Shown here: piece after piece, positions 45,441-53,439 of the stretch
How the letters are laid out: each line of letters opens with the position of its first letter
How positions within the stretch are numbered: the stretch's first letter is position 1
Assembly: GCF_030815085.1 (NCBI RefSeq)
Contig: NZ_JAUSWG010000011.1
From: Paraclostridium ghonii
GTDB taxonomy: Bacteria > Bacillota > Clostridia > Peptostreptococcales > Peptostreptococcaceae
Reading direction: 5' to 3' (one strand)
Length of the DNA stretch: 64,000 bases
Notes under the pieces: model-generated
Seen by the model: the letters and a program-made list of their open reading frames with translations, nothing else
Told to the model about the DNA's origin: nothing
Databases searched by the model: none
Made by a program: the position numbers and the translations under genes

Positions 45441-45800
45441 ATGAGACCATCAGAATATCATAAAGAAGGATATACATGTGCTGAAGCTATAATAAAATCA
45501 TATAATGAAGAACACAACACAGATATACCAGTGGCACTAGGAAGTGGAATGGGAACAGGGGTAACTGTTGGCAGCTTATGTGGAGCTGTAAATGCAGCTG
45601 TTTTAGTATTAGGATACTTAAAGGGAAGAGAAGATAACTCACAGTCAAATGATGCAAGACACTGCTCTAGAGAATTAATGAATAGAGTTAGAGAAAGGTA
45701 CAATAGTGAAATATGTTTAGACCTAAAGAAAAATAAAGTCAGCTGTGCAGAAATAATAGATTTCGCATATGATGCGTTAAATGATATAGTTGGGGAATAA
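45441..45800 (+). CDS. C_GCAxxG_C_C family redox-type protein
   Basis: The 119-residue protein contains YTCAEAIIKSYNEE, the motif GSLCGAVNAAVLVLG, then RHCSRELM, EICLDL and VSCAEIIDFAYD, the spaced Cys pattern that names the C_GCAxxG_C_C family. These small proteins of anaerobes are thought to be redox-active or metal-binding; function is not proven. GTG 45438 directly before the ATG is an equally possible start; GGAGG is at 45425-45429. Confidence 0.85.
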   Translation: MRPSEYHKEGYTCAEAIIKSYNEEHNTDIPVALGSGMGTGVTVGSLCGAVNAAVLVLGYLKGREDNSQSNDARHCSRELMNRVRERYNSEICLDLKKNKVSCAEIIDFAYDALNDIVGE

Positions 45801-45806
45801 GTAAAT

Positions 45807-45833
45807 GGGTGACTAATAAGGTCATCCTTTTTA
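45807..45833 (+). terminator. Terminator of C_GCAxxG_C_C gene
   Basis: GGGTGAC / GTCATCC stem (G-U pair) with TTTTT tail. Confidence 0.8.
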
Positions 45834-45871
45834 AATTTCAAGAAGGTTGTAATAATTTAATCTATTTAATA

Positions 45872-45971
45872 AAAAATGAGTATCTAAATTAAGCAATAAA
45901 ATTTAGATACTCATTTTTAAAATCATTAGGAAATTACATTTAATCCTGAACTATGGGTAAATGTAATTTCC
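45872..45971. repeat. Two adjacent perfect hairpins
   Basis: First: 19-base arms 45872-45890 and 45900-45918. Second: 14-base arms GGAAATTACATTTA (45929-45942) and complement (45958-45971). They follow a terminator and precede the GC-rich repeat, all between convergent genes. Confidence 0.7.
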
Positions 45972-45981
45972 AACTTATAAA

Positions 45982-46051
45982 CTTGAGCAACGGACCGCCT
46001 TTTTTAAGATCGTTGGCGACATGAAGTAGTTCGCAGACGTAGTCGCTCAAG
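45982..46051 (+). repeat. GC-rich dispersed repeat, copy 1
   Basis: Begins CTTGAGCAACGGAC and ends GACGTAGTCGCTCAAG, so the ends form an inverted repeat. The middle (CGTTGGCGACATGAAGT, TTCGCAGACG) is nearly identical to the complement of 63675-63734. Far richer in G and C than the neighbourhood. Not coding. Confidence 0.8.
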
Positions 46052-46066
46052 AGAAGCGAATTTTTT
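46043..46066. terminator. Hairpin at the end of the GC-rich repeat
   Basis: TCGCT / AGCGA stem with a T-run, beginning inside the repeat; it may terminate + strand transcripts before the convergent permease gene. Confidence 0.5.
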
Positions 46067-47199
46067 TATATATTAATATTTTTATCTTTTATTTTTTTAT
46101 TTACATATCTAGATAATAGTGTATAAACTACACTAAAAAGAGGAACCCCTATTAAAATACCTAATACACCAAACATAGAAGAACCTACAAAAATAGGTAC
46201 TAATATCCAAAAAGAAGATAGACCTATAGAATTCCCTACTACAAATGGATATATTAAGTTTCCTTCTATTTGTTGAATAACAAGCATCATTATTAAAAAA
46301 TATAATGATGTCATAGGGTTAACCATGAATATAATAAAAATTGAAATTGCGGTTCCTATAAATGTTCCGAAAATAGGAATTAGAGCAGTTATAGCTAATA
46401 TAGTACTAACGAGTAAGGCATAAGGCATACGGAATATATTCATTCCGACAAAGCATAAGACTCCTAGTATTGCACCATCCATAAATTGACCCGCTATAAA
46501 CTTTGAAAACTTATATTCTACTAAATGAGTGACCTCTATTAATTTAGATGCATATTTTTCATTAAAAAATGCATAAGTAAATTTTTTACATTGAAGTAAA
46601 AGTTTTTCTTTACTTAAAAGCATGTAAATTGCAAGTATAAACCCTATGATAAAATTAGTTATAGCAGATGTAATACCAAATGTAAATCCTAATATATTAT
46701 ATATAAAAGAGTTTGCAAACTTTATTACAAAGCTTGAAATTTTATCTACTCCAGATAAAATATTAGAATAAACACTATTTGGAATATTTATATGTGAAAA
46801 ATAATTTGTAAAATAGGATTCTAATGAATCTATATATTGAGGAACTCCATTTATTAAACTAGAAGCGCTTTGACCCAATTGAGGAACTACAAAATTTATA
46901 AATGAGTTTATCAATATAAATAAAATAAATAAAGTAAGTATTAAAGATAATGCTCTAGATAAAGTCTTTGTATTTTTTAGTTTTGTCTTTTTTAAGTATG
47001 GTTCTATGAATTTATTTTCAAAGAATTTCATAGGTATATTTATTAAGAATGCTATTGATATACCTATTATAAAAGGTTTTAATATAGAAATTAATTGGAG
47101 AAATACATTTCCAACAGATTTAATATTTAAAAGTAAAAAAGACAAAACAATTATATAAGTTGATAATAGAATTTGATTTTTAAATTTTAAATTTTTCAT
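46066..47199 (-). CDS. AI-2E family (PerM/YtvI-type) membrane protein
   Basis: The 377-residue protein has about eight hydrophobic helices, with a non-membrane stretch between helices 3 and 4 (QSASSLINGVPQYIDSLESYF) and the conserved C-terminal part ALIPIFGTFIGTAIS, GNLIYPFVVGNSIGLSS and GVLGILIGVPLFSVVYTL. The family includes putative exporters of small molecules and Na+/H+ antiporters; the substrate is unknown. AAAGGAG lies before the ATG. The gene is convergent with the C_GCAxxG_C_C gene and divergent from the ROK kinase. Confidence 0.87.
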   Translation of the reverse strand: MKNLKFKNQILLSTYIIVLSFLLLNIKSVGNVFLQLISILKPFIIGISIAFLINIPMKFFENKFIEPYLKKTKLKNTKTLSRALSLILTLFILFILINSFINFVVPQLGQSASSLINGVPQYIDSLESYFTNYFSHINIPNSVYSNILSGVDKISSFVIKFANSFIYNILGFTFGITSAITNFIIGFILAIYMLLSKEKLLLQCKKFTYAFFNEKYASKLIEVTHLVEYKFSKFIAGQFMDGAILGVLCFVGMNIFRMPYALLVSTILAITALIPIFGTFIGTAISIFIIFMVNPMTSLYFLIMMLVIQQIEGNLIYPFVVGNSIGLSSFWILVPIFVGSSMFGVLGILIGVPLFSVVYTLLSRYVNKKIKDKNINI

Positions 47200-47348
47200 A
47201 ACTTACAACTCCTTTCTATGAATTTCTAATCATATAAATAGTATACAGTATATAAGTATCTTTTAAAATAATATTGCACATGTTGGAAAAAATTTTATGT
47301 TAAAATTAATGATATAAAAATAAATCTTCATTTTGGGAGGTGATATAG

Positions 47349-48272
47349 TTGGATAGCTATTTAGGAATTGACGTAGGTGGAACTTCTATAAAGTATGGAG
47401 TTTATAATGAGAATGGAGAAGAAATTAAAAATGGAAAAAGTAAAATAAGAACACCCAAATATGATATGTCAAAATTCTTAAAATCAATAAAATTGATAAT
47501 TGATGAGTGTGGACCTGTAAATGGAATAGGGCTTAGCATACCCGGTTGTGTAAATCCTAATAATGGTTATATACAAGATGGGGGCTCTATAAGGGTACTA
47601 GATAATATTAATATAAAATATATTTTAGAAAAGGAACTAAGAGTAAAAGTAGAGGTAGAAAATGATGCAAATTGTGCATTATTAGCTGAAAAATGGATTG
47701 GGAATGCAATAGAATGTAGCAACTTTGTATGTATTACCTTAGGAACTGGTATAGGTGGAGCTTTGTATATAAATAATGGATTAGTAAGTGGAAGTAATTA
47801 TTTTTCAGGCGAATTTGGATATATGATATTGGATAATATACATGAAAAATATAAAATAAAAACTTTGAATAAAACTAGTTCAACTGTATCGTTTGTTAGA
47901 GAGATAGCTAATAAAAAGGGATTAAACTCTAAAAGTTTAGATGGACTTTCTGTATTTGACATGATTCAAAATAGAGATGATGAAGTTCTTGAGTTATATA
48001 AAATTTGGATAAGAAGAATTGCTATTTGTATTTATAATGTGGGATTTATTGTTGATCCAGAAAAAATTCTTATTGGAGGAGGAATAAGCAATCAACCTAT
48101 ATTTATAGATGACTTAAAATCAGAGATGAAAAGACTTTCAATAGAAGTAATAAAGGAAACAGGTAAAATTGAAAATTTATATAAAAAATGGAACGTTGGA
48201 CCTTGTAAGTTTTTTAATGATTCAGGGAAAATAGGAGCAGTATATAACTATATAGTTAGAAATCGTGATTAA
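47349..48272 (+). CDS. ROK family sugar kinase
   Basis: The 307-residue protein has the phosphate-binding GIDVGGTSIKYGV at its start, the catalytic-loop Asp in VENDANCALLAE, the ROK signature ITLGTGIGGALYINNGLVSG, and EKILIGGGISNQP near the end. The usual ROK zinc-binding CxCGxxGC cluster is not present. It is probably a glucokinase or related hexose or amino-sugar kinase. TTG start, supported by GGGAGGTGATATAG. No transport or metabolic genes are adjacent to narrow the substrate. Confidence 0.85.
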   Translation: MDSYLGIDVGGTSIKYGVYNENGEEIKNGKSKIRTPKYDMSKFLKSIKLIIDECGPVNGIGLSIPGCVNPNNGYIQDGGSIRVLDNINIKYILEKELRVKVEVENDANCALLAEKWIGNAIECSNFVCITLGTGIGGALYINNGLVSGSNYFSGEFGYMILDNIHEKYKIKTLNKTSSTVSFVREIANKKGLNSKSLDGLSVFDMIQNRDDEVLELYKIWIRRIAICIYNVGFIVDPEKILIGGGISNQPIFIDDLKSEMKRLSIEVIKETGKIENLYKKWNVGPCKFFNDSGKIGAVYNYIVRNRD

Positions 48273-48369
48273 TTAATTTCTAGGTATTTTTATTATGTAT
48301 AAATAAACTCATTTATAACAATAATGGAAGATAGAGTTAAATTTATTGAGGAAAGGGTGTTTATTTAGA

Positions 48370-48540
48370 ATGGAAGTTTTAAAAACTAGAAAATTAAAAG
48401 AATCAGTTTTCTGTAGTAACTGTGAAAAAGAAAGAAAGCATGCTATAGTAACATACCAAAACATCAATGAAAATAACGAAGAGTGTATAGTTGAAATGAG
48501 AAGATGTAAGGCTTGTGGAAAAGAGCAGTCACTAATGTAA
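48370..48540 (+). CDS. Small zinc-ribbon protein
   Basis: About 56 residues with two CxxC knuckles: FCSNCEKERK and RRCKACGKEQ, spaced as in a zinc ribbon. Basic residues before the first knuckle may bind nucleic acid. Start ATG 48370 follows AAAGGGTG at about 10 bases; an in-frame TTG at 48346 is less likely. A terminator follows. Function unknown. Confidence 0.6.
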   Translation: MEVLKTRKLKESVFCSNCEKERKHAIVTYQNINENNEECIVEMRRCKACGKEQSLM

Positions 48541-48567
48541 TTCATTACTTGAAAGTATATATTAAAT

Positions 48568-48602
48568 AAAAAAAGACTATCTAAACGATAGTCTTTTTTT
48601 TA
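48568..48602. terminator. Bidirectional terminator
   Basis: AAAAAAAGACTATC / GATAGTCTTTTTTT with 5-base loop between convergent genes; A-run and T-run on both sides serve both strands. Confidence 0.9.
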
Positions 48603-48603
48603 T

Positions 48604-48879
48604 TTAATCAATGCATTTAAAGTTTATATGAGTATATCCTTCAAATGCTGGCTGAGATTGTATTTCAGTTATGATACATTTTTTAACTTCACCGTCTAAA
48701 AGTAAATCAACATTAAGATTATTATTATTAGTTTCAGCAAATCTTAAAAAAGGAGTTTTGGGAATTTGTATAGGTATATCTTGATCTAAATTAGGTCCGT
48801 ATATCAATCCTAAAATATAGCCAGATTTTCTTAAGTTTTTATTGTTTTGATTTAAATTTCTTTTAAATACTTCTAGCAT
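48604..48879 (-). CDS. bL25-like (Ctc-like) protein, divergent
   Basis: About 91 residues. LRKSGYILGLIYGPN matches the LRxxGxIPaViYG motif of ribosomal protein bL25, and VKKCIITEIQSQPAFEGYTHINFKCID matches its C-terminal end. bL25 binds 5S rRNA. The TL5/Ctc extra domain is missing. The middle is rich in Asn and divergent, so it may be a paralogue rather than the main ribosomal protein. The start at 48879 follows TAGGGGGG; a longer frame would add a hydrophobic stretch without support. Confidence 0.6.
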   Translation of the reverse strand: MLEVFKRNLNQNNKNLRKSGYILGLIYGPNLDQDIPIQIPKTPFLRFAETNNNNLNVDLLLDGEVKKCIITEIQSQPAFEGYTHINFKCID

Positions 48880-49042
48880 AAGTTTCCCCCCTAAAAATTT
48901 TTTATAGCTTAAAACTATATTAAATAATATTTTGAATATGTTTAATATATTCATAAATTTAAAATAAATTAAGATTATAAGGAGTATATTAATAACTTTT
49001 TATAAATATAATCTATTAAAAGGTTATTAGAGGGAGGAACAT

Positions 49043-49306
49043 ATGAGAATAGTTTCAAAGCAGGTAAAGTCAAAAAGAGCAAGTGCAAGTAATATACCCA
49101 ATGCTTTTGCATTTACGTTTATTAGAAATTGGCTTTCAGATAAACATTATGCACAAGAAAGAGAGCAATACTTTATAGGGAATTTAACATCTCAAGAAGT
49201 TAGTTTAGCAATGAAGGAAATTAAGTGGCTTGCTAGAAATTATAAAGACTTAGATATTATAAGCATAGAAGATAGCAATGGAAATACAACTCAAGTAATA
49301 TTATAA
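49043..49306 (+). CDS. Small basic protein of unknown function
   Basis: An 87-residue, soluble-looking protein starting MRIVSKQVKSKRASASNIPN, with a helical middle (QEREQYFIGNLTSQEVSLAMKE...) and a beta-like end (DIISIEDSNGNTTQVIL). GGGAGG precedes the ATG. I do not recognise the family. Single gene with its own terminator. Confidence 0.6.
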   Translation: MRIVSKQVKSKRASASNIPNAFAFTFIRNWLSDKHYAQEREQYFIGNLTSQEVSLAMKEIKWLARNYKDLDIISIEDSNGNTTQVIL

Positions 49307-49337
49307 AAAAGAAGACTCCTATAGGTGTCTTCTTTAT
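49305..49337. terminator. Terminator between convergent genes
   Basis: AGAAGACTCCTATAGGTGTCTTCTTT hairpin, paired apart from one mismatch in each arm, with T-rich tail. Confidence 0.8.
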
Positions 49338-49357
49338 TTATAATATATATTTAGTTT

Positions 49358-49936
49358 TTATTTATTTTTATAACCATCTACAACTACAGATATCTCACCT
49401 GTATTAGGGCACATAACTAAACCATGAACTATTATGTCTTTAGGAGTTATAGGGTGGTTTTTAACCATTTCAACACTGTCTATTATAGAATCTTCTACAG
49501 ATTCAAATCCGTGAAGCCACTTTTCAATATCTACTCCTGAGTTAGAAAGAATATCAATAGTTTCACTTGGAACACCTTTATCTATAATTTTATTTATCAG
49601 ATTTTCTGTATTTAAATTACACATACCACAACCGTGGTGACCTACTATTAGAACTTCATCAACTTCAAATTCATAAATCGCAACTATAATACTTCTCATT
49701 ATACTTCCAAAAGGATGTACTACAGTAGCTCCTGCATTTTTTATTATTTTAGCATCACCATTTTTTAAGTTCATAGCTTTTGGAAGCAAATCTGTAAGTC
49801 TTGTATCCATACAAGATAAGATAACTATTTTTTTATCAGGATTTTTAGAAGTTTCATATTTTTTATATTCTTCATTATTTATAAAACCTTTATTAAAATC
49901 TAATATTTTATCCAATTTTCTATTTTCATTACTCAT
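49358..49936 (-). CDS. Beta-class carbonic anhydrase
   Basis: The 192-residue enzyme interconverts CO2 and bicarbonate. Zinc ligands are Cys42 (SCMDTRL), His100 and Cys103 (GHHGCG), with the Asp44/Arg46 dyad beside the first. This matches the small clostridial beta-CA type. Start ATG follows AAAGGAG. Single gene; bicarbonate supply fits with the carboxylating PurE and LarB in the window, but no regulatory link is seen. Confidence 0.92.
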   Translation of the reverse strand: MSNENRKLDKILDFNKGFINNEEYKKYETSKNPDKKIVILSCMDTRLTDLLPKAMNLKNGDAKIIKNAGATVVHPFGSIMRSIIVAIYEFEVDEVLIVGHHGCGMCNLNTENLINKIIDKGVPSETIDILSNSGVDIEKWLHGFESVEDSIIDSVEMVKNHPITPKDIIVHGLVMCPNTGEISVVVDGYKNK

Positions 49937-50075
49937 AATATGTAGACTCCTTTGATTTATAAAATATAGTTTTTCTAATTTTATATCATATAAATTAGTT
50001 TTACAAGGAATAAAATAATATATACTTAGTTTTAATTAAACAATTTAGAATATTTAATATATTTTCTCGGAAAAT

Positions 50076-50525
50076 TTAATTTGAGTTATTATTTTCATTT
50101 TTAAAGTTTTTGTTCATTTTTTTTAATAATCTTAGGAATTCTTTTTTTTCTTCATCTGTAAAATTTTTATACGCAGTTTCTTTCACCTCTGATGAAATTA
50201 AATCAAATCTATCTTTAATATTCAATGCTTTATTGGTCAAACTTATATAAGTGATTCTTTTATCTATAGTACATTTATCTTTTTTTACATATCCTAAATC
50301 TATCAATTTATTAATTAAAGATGTAACTGTAGATTTATCTTTACCTATCTTTTTTGAAATTTCTTTCATGGTTAACTTGCCATCACTTTCATAAAGTGCA
50401 GTTAATAGATTACCATGAGTTGGAATTAAATCATTCAAATTATTGCTTTTCAATTTTTTATCTATAAATTTAATCATATTGTCTTTAGTGCGACTAATGA
50501 AATATACAATATATTTATCTTGCAA
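50076..50525 (-). CDS. MarR family transcriptional regulator
   Basis: The 149-residue winged-helix regulator has LTMKEISKKIGKDKSTVTSLINKLIDLGYVKK as helix-turn-helix and a beta-wing CTIDKRITYISLTNKA. The single Cys in the wing is not the OhrR-type N-terminal sensor Cys. TTG start with GGAGGTGAGA upstream. It is divergent from the methionine sulfoxide reductase gene, with a dyad operator between them, so it probably controls both. Confidence 0.88.
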   Translation of the reverse strand: MQDKYIVYFISRTKDNMIKFIDKKLKSNNLNDLIPTHGNLLTALYESDGKLTMKEISKKIGKDKSTVTSLINKLIDLGYVKKDKCTIDKRITYISLTNKALNIKDRFDLISSEVKETAYKNFTDEEKKEFLRLLKKMNKNFKNENNNSN

Positions 50526-50575
50526 AATCTCACCTCCATAATTAAGTTGAGTTTATATGCTTTTATTATAATACA

Positions 50576-50598
50576 AAGTTTCATACGTATACAAACTT
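50576..50598. promoter_or_regulatory. Dyad, likely MarR operator
   Basis: AAGTTTCATACG and CGTATACAAACTT form a 23-base near-palindrome centred on TACGTA, in the gap between the marR-type gene and msrAB. Confidence 0.5.
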
Positions 50599-50660
50599 AT
50601 AAAAGATTATGAGCTAAAAAATAGGGAATATATAAGTATATATAATAGGGAGGTAATAAC

Positions 50661-51614
50661 ATGAAAAAATTAGCAACTTTTGCAGGTGGATGTTTTTGGT
50701 GTATGTTTAAACCCTTTAGTCAATATGAAGGAATTGAAAAAATTGTAGCTGGGTACACTGGTGGATATGTGAAAAATCCTACATATGAAGAGGTGTGTTT
50801 AGAGTCTACGGGCCATTTAGAAGCAATACAGTTAACATATGAAGATGAAATAGTTAATTATGAGGATTTATTAAATGTATATTGGAAGCAAATAGATCCG
50901 ACTGATAATGGAGGACAATTTAATGATAGAGGAAATAGATATAAAACTGCAATATTTTATCATGATGAATATCAAAGGGATATAGCAATGAAGTCAAAGC
51001 AAAAACTACAAGAAAGTGAAATATTTGAAGAAGAGATAGCAACGAGAATACTTCCGGCTGAAAAATTTTATATAGCAGAAGAATATCATCAAGATTACTA
51101 TAAAAAAAATCCTATGCACTATGAAATGTACTTTAAAGGGTCTGGTAGGTATGACTTTATAAAAAATTTCTGGGATAAAAATAATAAAGAAAGAGAAAAT
51201 TTAAAAAAAATATTAACTTCTATTCAGTTTGAAGTAACTCAAAATGATCAAACTGAGCCTCCATTTGATAATGAATATTGGGATAATAAAGAAGAGGGCA
51301 TATATGTAGATATTATTAGTGGAGAAGCTTTATTTACATCTAAGGATAAATTTGATTCAGGTTGCGGATGGCCAAGTTTTACGAAGCCGGTGAGTGAAAA
51401 AGTTATAATAGAAAAAAGTGATTTTTCTCATGGAATGTATAGAACTGAAGCAAGAACCACAAAATCAAACTCTCACTTAGGCCATGTATTTGATGACGGA
51501 CCAAAAGAACATGGAGGCCTTAGATATTGTATAAACTCAGCTTCACTTAAATTTATACCTAAAAATAAAATGGAAGAAGAAGGATATTCAGACTATATAA
51601 AATTACTCAAATAA
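50661..51614 (+). CDS. msrAB: MsrA-MsrB fusion methionine sulfoxide reductase
   Basis: The 317-residue fusion repairs both stereoisomers of oxidised methionine. The MsrA half (residues 1-~160) has the catalytic Cys11 in GGCFWCM and HQDYYKKNP; the MsrB half (~170-317) has SGCGWPSFTKP, SHLGHVFDDGP and the catalytic Cys290 in RYCINSA. GGGAGG precedes the ATG. Divergent MarR-type regulator and dyad suggest induction by oxidants. Confidence 0.94.
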   Translation: MKKLATFAGGCFWCMFKPFSQYEGIEKIVAGYTGGYVKNPTYEEVCLESTGHLEAIQLTYEDEIVNYEDLLNVYWKQIDPTDNGGQFNDRGNRYKTAIFYHDEYQRDIAMKSKQKLQESEIFEEEIATRILPAEKFYIAEEYHQDYYKKNPMHYEMYFKGSGRYDFIKNFWDKNNKERENLKKILTSIQFEVTQNDQTEPPFDNEYWDNKEEGIYVDIISGEALFTSKDKFDSGCGWPSFTKPVSEKVIIEKSDFSHGMYRTEARTTKSNSHLGHVFDDGPKEHGGLRYCINSASLKFIPKNKMEEEGYSDYIKLLK

Positions 51615-51674
51615 ATTATTTTGTAACTATATTTTTAGATATATTAAATTTAGTGTATAATTTTAAAGAATAGA

Positions 51675-51709
51675 AATTACCCCTAATATATTGTTAGGGG
51701 TATAATTTT
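51675..51709 (+). terminator. Terminator after msrAB
   Basis: TACCCCTAA / TTAGGGGTA stem with 7-base loop and ATAATTTT tail. Confidence 0.75.
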
Positions 51710-51729
51710 GTATAAAGGAGTATATTAAA

Positions 51730-52083
51730 ATGGAACAATATAATTTATTTATAGAAAAGATTATAAAGGATGTACCTGATTTTTTAATTATTGAGGAAAA
51801 TAATGAAGTTTATTTGTCATTTGATTATTTTGTAAATAGCTTAAGTGATAAAGCTATGCCTTGGTTGTTTAAAGTATATCTAGATAAAAATTTTAATATA
51901 ATAGTTGAAGATAAGATAACTAAAGAAATAAAAGAAAAATACAATGAAAATAGTTTGAAAATTAAAAATATAAATGGGAATATATTTTTAAATAAAGACT
52001 TAATTAAGGTTATCTTAAATGAGCTAAATAAAGGAAATCAATTAGAATTTGACAAAAAAAAGACAACGTTTTCAATAAAGTAG
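51730..52083 (+). CDS. Protein of unknown function
   Basis: A 117-residue soluble protein, rich in Lys, Asn and Ile, with an acidic beta-like middle (FLIIEENNEVYLSFDYF) and Lys-rich end. AAAGGAG precedes the ATG. No motif or family recognised and no informative partner. It starts just after a terminator and about 90 bases before the next gene. Confidence 0.5.
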   Translation: MEQYNLFIEKIIKDVPDFLIIEENNEVYLSFDYFVNSLSDKAMPWLFKVYLDKNFNIIVEDKITKEIKEKYNENSLKIKNINGNIFLNKDLIKVILNELNKGNQLEFDKKKTTFSIK

Positions 52084-52173
52084 ATTTATTTTACCAAATA
52101 ATACAAATTTCGTGTTATAATTAACAAAAGAGATTTTATTAAGGACAAAAATTTATTATGGAGGGTTGTTAAG

Positions 52174-53265
52174 ATGTCTTTTAAATTAAGGGAATATAGA
52201 GAACCAGATTTTACTCAAGAGGTATTTGTTAATGCACCAGATGCAAGCTATGGAGTTGTAGAAAAAGATGGAGTAGCACCAGATAATTATCACGCAATGT
52301 CAATTTATCCTGAATACTATAAAGTAAATGGGAAATGGGTATTAGCTGAAGAAAGCAGAATGGACTGTGTGCCTATAATAACTGCTGATGATAAAATAGA
52401 TGTTGTAGAGTTTAGAAGACTTAAAGTTGGGGATAGGGTTATTGTAGGAAGAACAGAAGATGCAAAAGATGGAATATACTTATATCCTAATGGATTCCAA
52501 ACAGAGGAAGAAGCTACAGCAGATGTTTTTGCATTTAGATCAGGTAGATCAAGAGAAACTTCATATACAAAGGATTATGAAAATTTATATGAATTATTAA
52601 AGCATGAAAAAGAAAATGGATACATAGTATGGGTTCTAGGGCCAGCTGCTGTATTTGCTAAAGGTGCTAGAGATGCTATGGCATCATTAATAGATAATGG
52701 ATATGTAAGTGCATTTTTAGGTGGAAATGCAGTTGCAACTCATGACTTAGAGGCTGGAGTATTTGGTACTGCTTTAGGGCAACATGTATATACTCAAGAG
52801 TCTATAAAAGATGGTCATTATCATCACCTAGATTTATTAAATAAAGCTAAAAGAGCAGGATCTATAGAAAAATTAATAGAAAATGAAAATATACAAGATG
52901 GAATAATTCATGCTTGTGTTAAAAATAATGTACCTATAGTTCTTGGAGGATCTATAAGAGATGATGGACCTTTACCAATTGTTTATGGAGATGTTTATGA
53001 AGCTCAAGATGCTATGAGAAGTCATGTTAAAAAAGCTACAACAGTAATTTGTTTAGCTACTCAACTTCACACTATAGCTGTAGGAAATATGACTCCTTCT
53101 TATAGAGTAGTAGATGGAAAAGTAAGACCTGTTCACTTCTATACTATAGATATATCTGAATTTGCAGTTAATAAGTTAAGAGACAGAGGAAGTCTAGAAG
53201 TTATAACTATGGTTACTAATGTACAAGACTTACTAGAAAAATTAGCTAAGAACTTAGTTGATTAA
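52174..53265 (+). CDS. LOR/SDH-domain protein, TIGR00300/AgrE-type
   Basis: The 363-residue protein begins with an N-terminal domain (MSFKLREYREPDFTQEV, RMDCVPII, KVGDRVIVGRTE) seen in proteins that combine lysine-oxoglutarate reductase/saccharopine dehydrogenase-like sequence. The second half (IVWVLGPAAVFAKGARDAMASLI, NAVATHDLEAGVFGTALG, VLGGSIRDDGPLPIV) resembles the nucleotide-binding domain of AgrE/ArgZ and archaeal ornithine cyclodeaminase-like proteins. It may act on ornithine or a related amino acid; activity is not established. Start follows GGAGGG. Single gene. Confidence 0.65.
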   Translation: MSFKLREYREPDFTQEVFVNAPDASYGVVEKDGVAPDNYHAMSIYPEYYKVNGKWVLAEESRMDCVPIITADDKIDVVEFRRLKVGDRVIVGRTEDAKDGIYLYPNGFQTEEEATADVFAFRSGRSRETSYTKDYENLYELLKHEKENGYIVWVLGPAAVFAKGARDAMASLIDNGYVSAFLGGNAVATHDLEAGVFGTALGQHVYTQESIKDGHYHHLDLLNKAKRAGSIEKLIENENIQDGIIHACVKNNVPIVLGGSIRDDGPLPIVYGDVYEAQDAMRSHVKKATTVICLATQLHTIAVGNMTPSYRVVDGKVRPVHFYTIDISEFAVNKLRDRGSLEVITMVTNVQDLLEKLAKNLVD

Positions 53266-53439
53266 TTTCAAATAAATATAAATTTCAAAGAGCTATAAGA
53301 ACTTTACCATTCTTATAGCTCTTTATTGTTAAGGTTGATTTTAATATATTAAGTGGTATAATAGAAAAAAATATATACTACTAAAGAAAAAGATAATATA
53401 TTTATAGAACTTAAATTCTTAAATATAGAAAGGATAATA

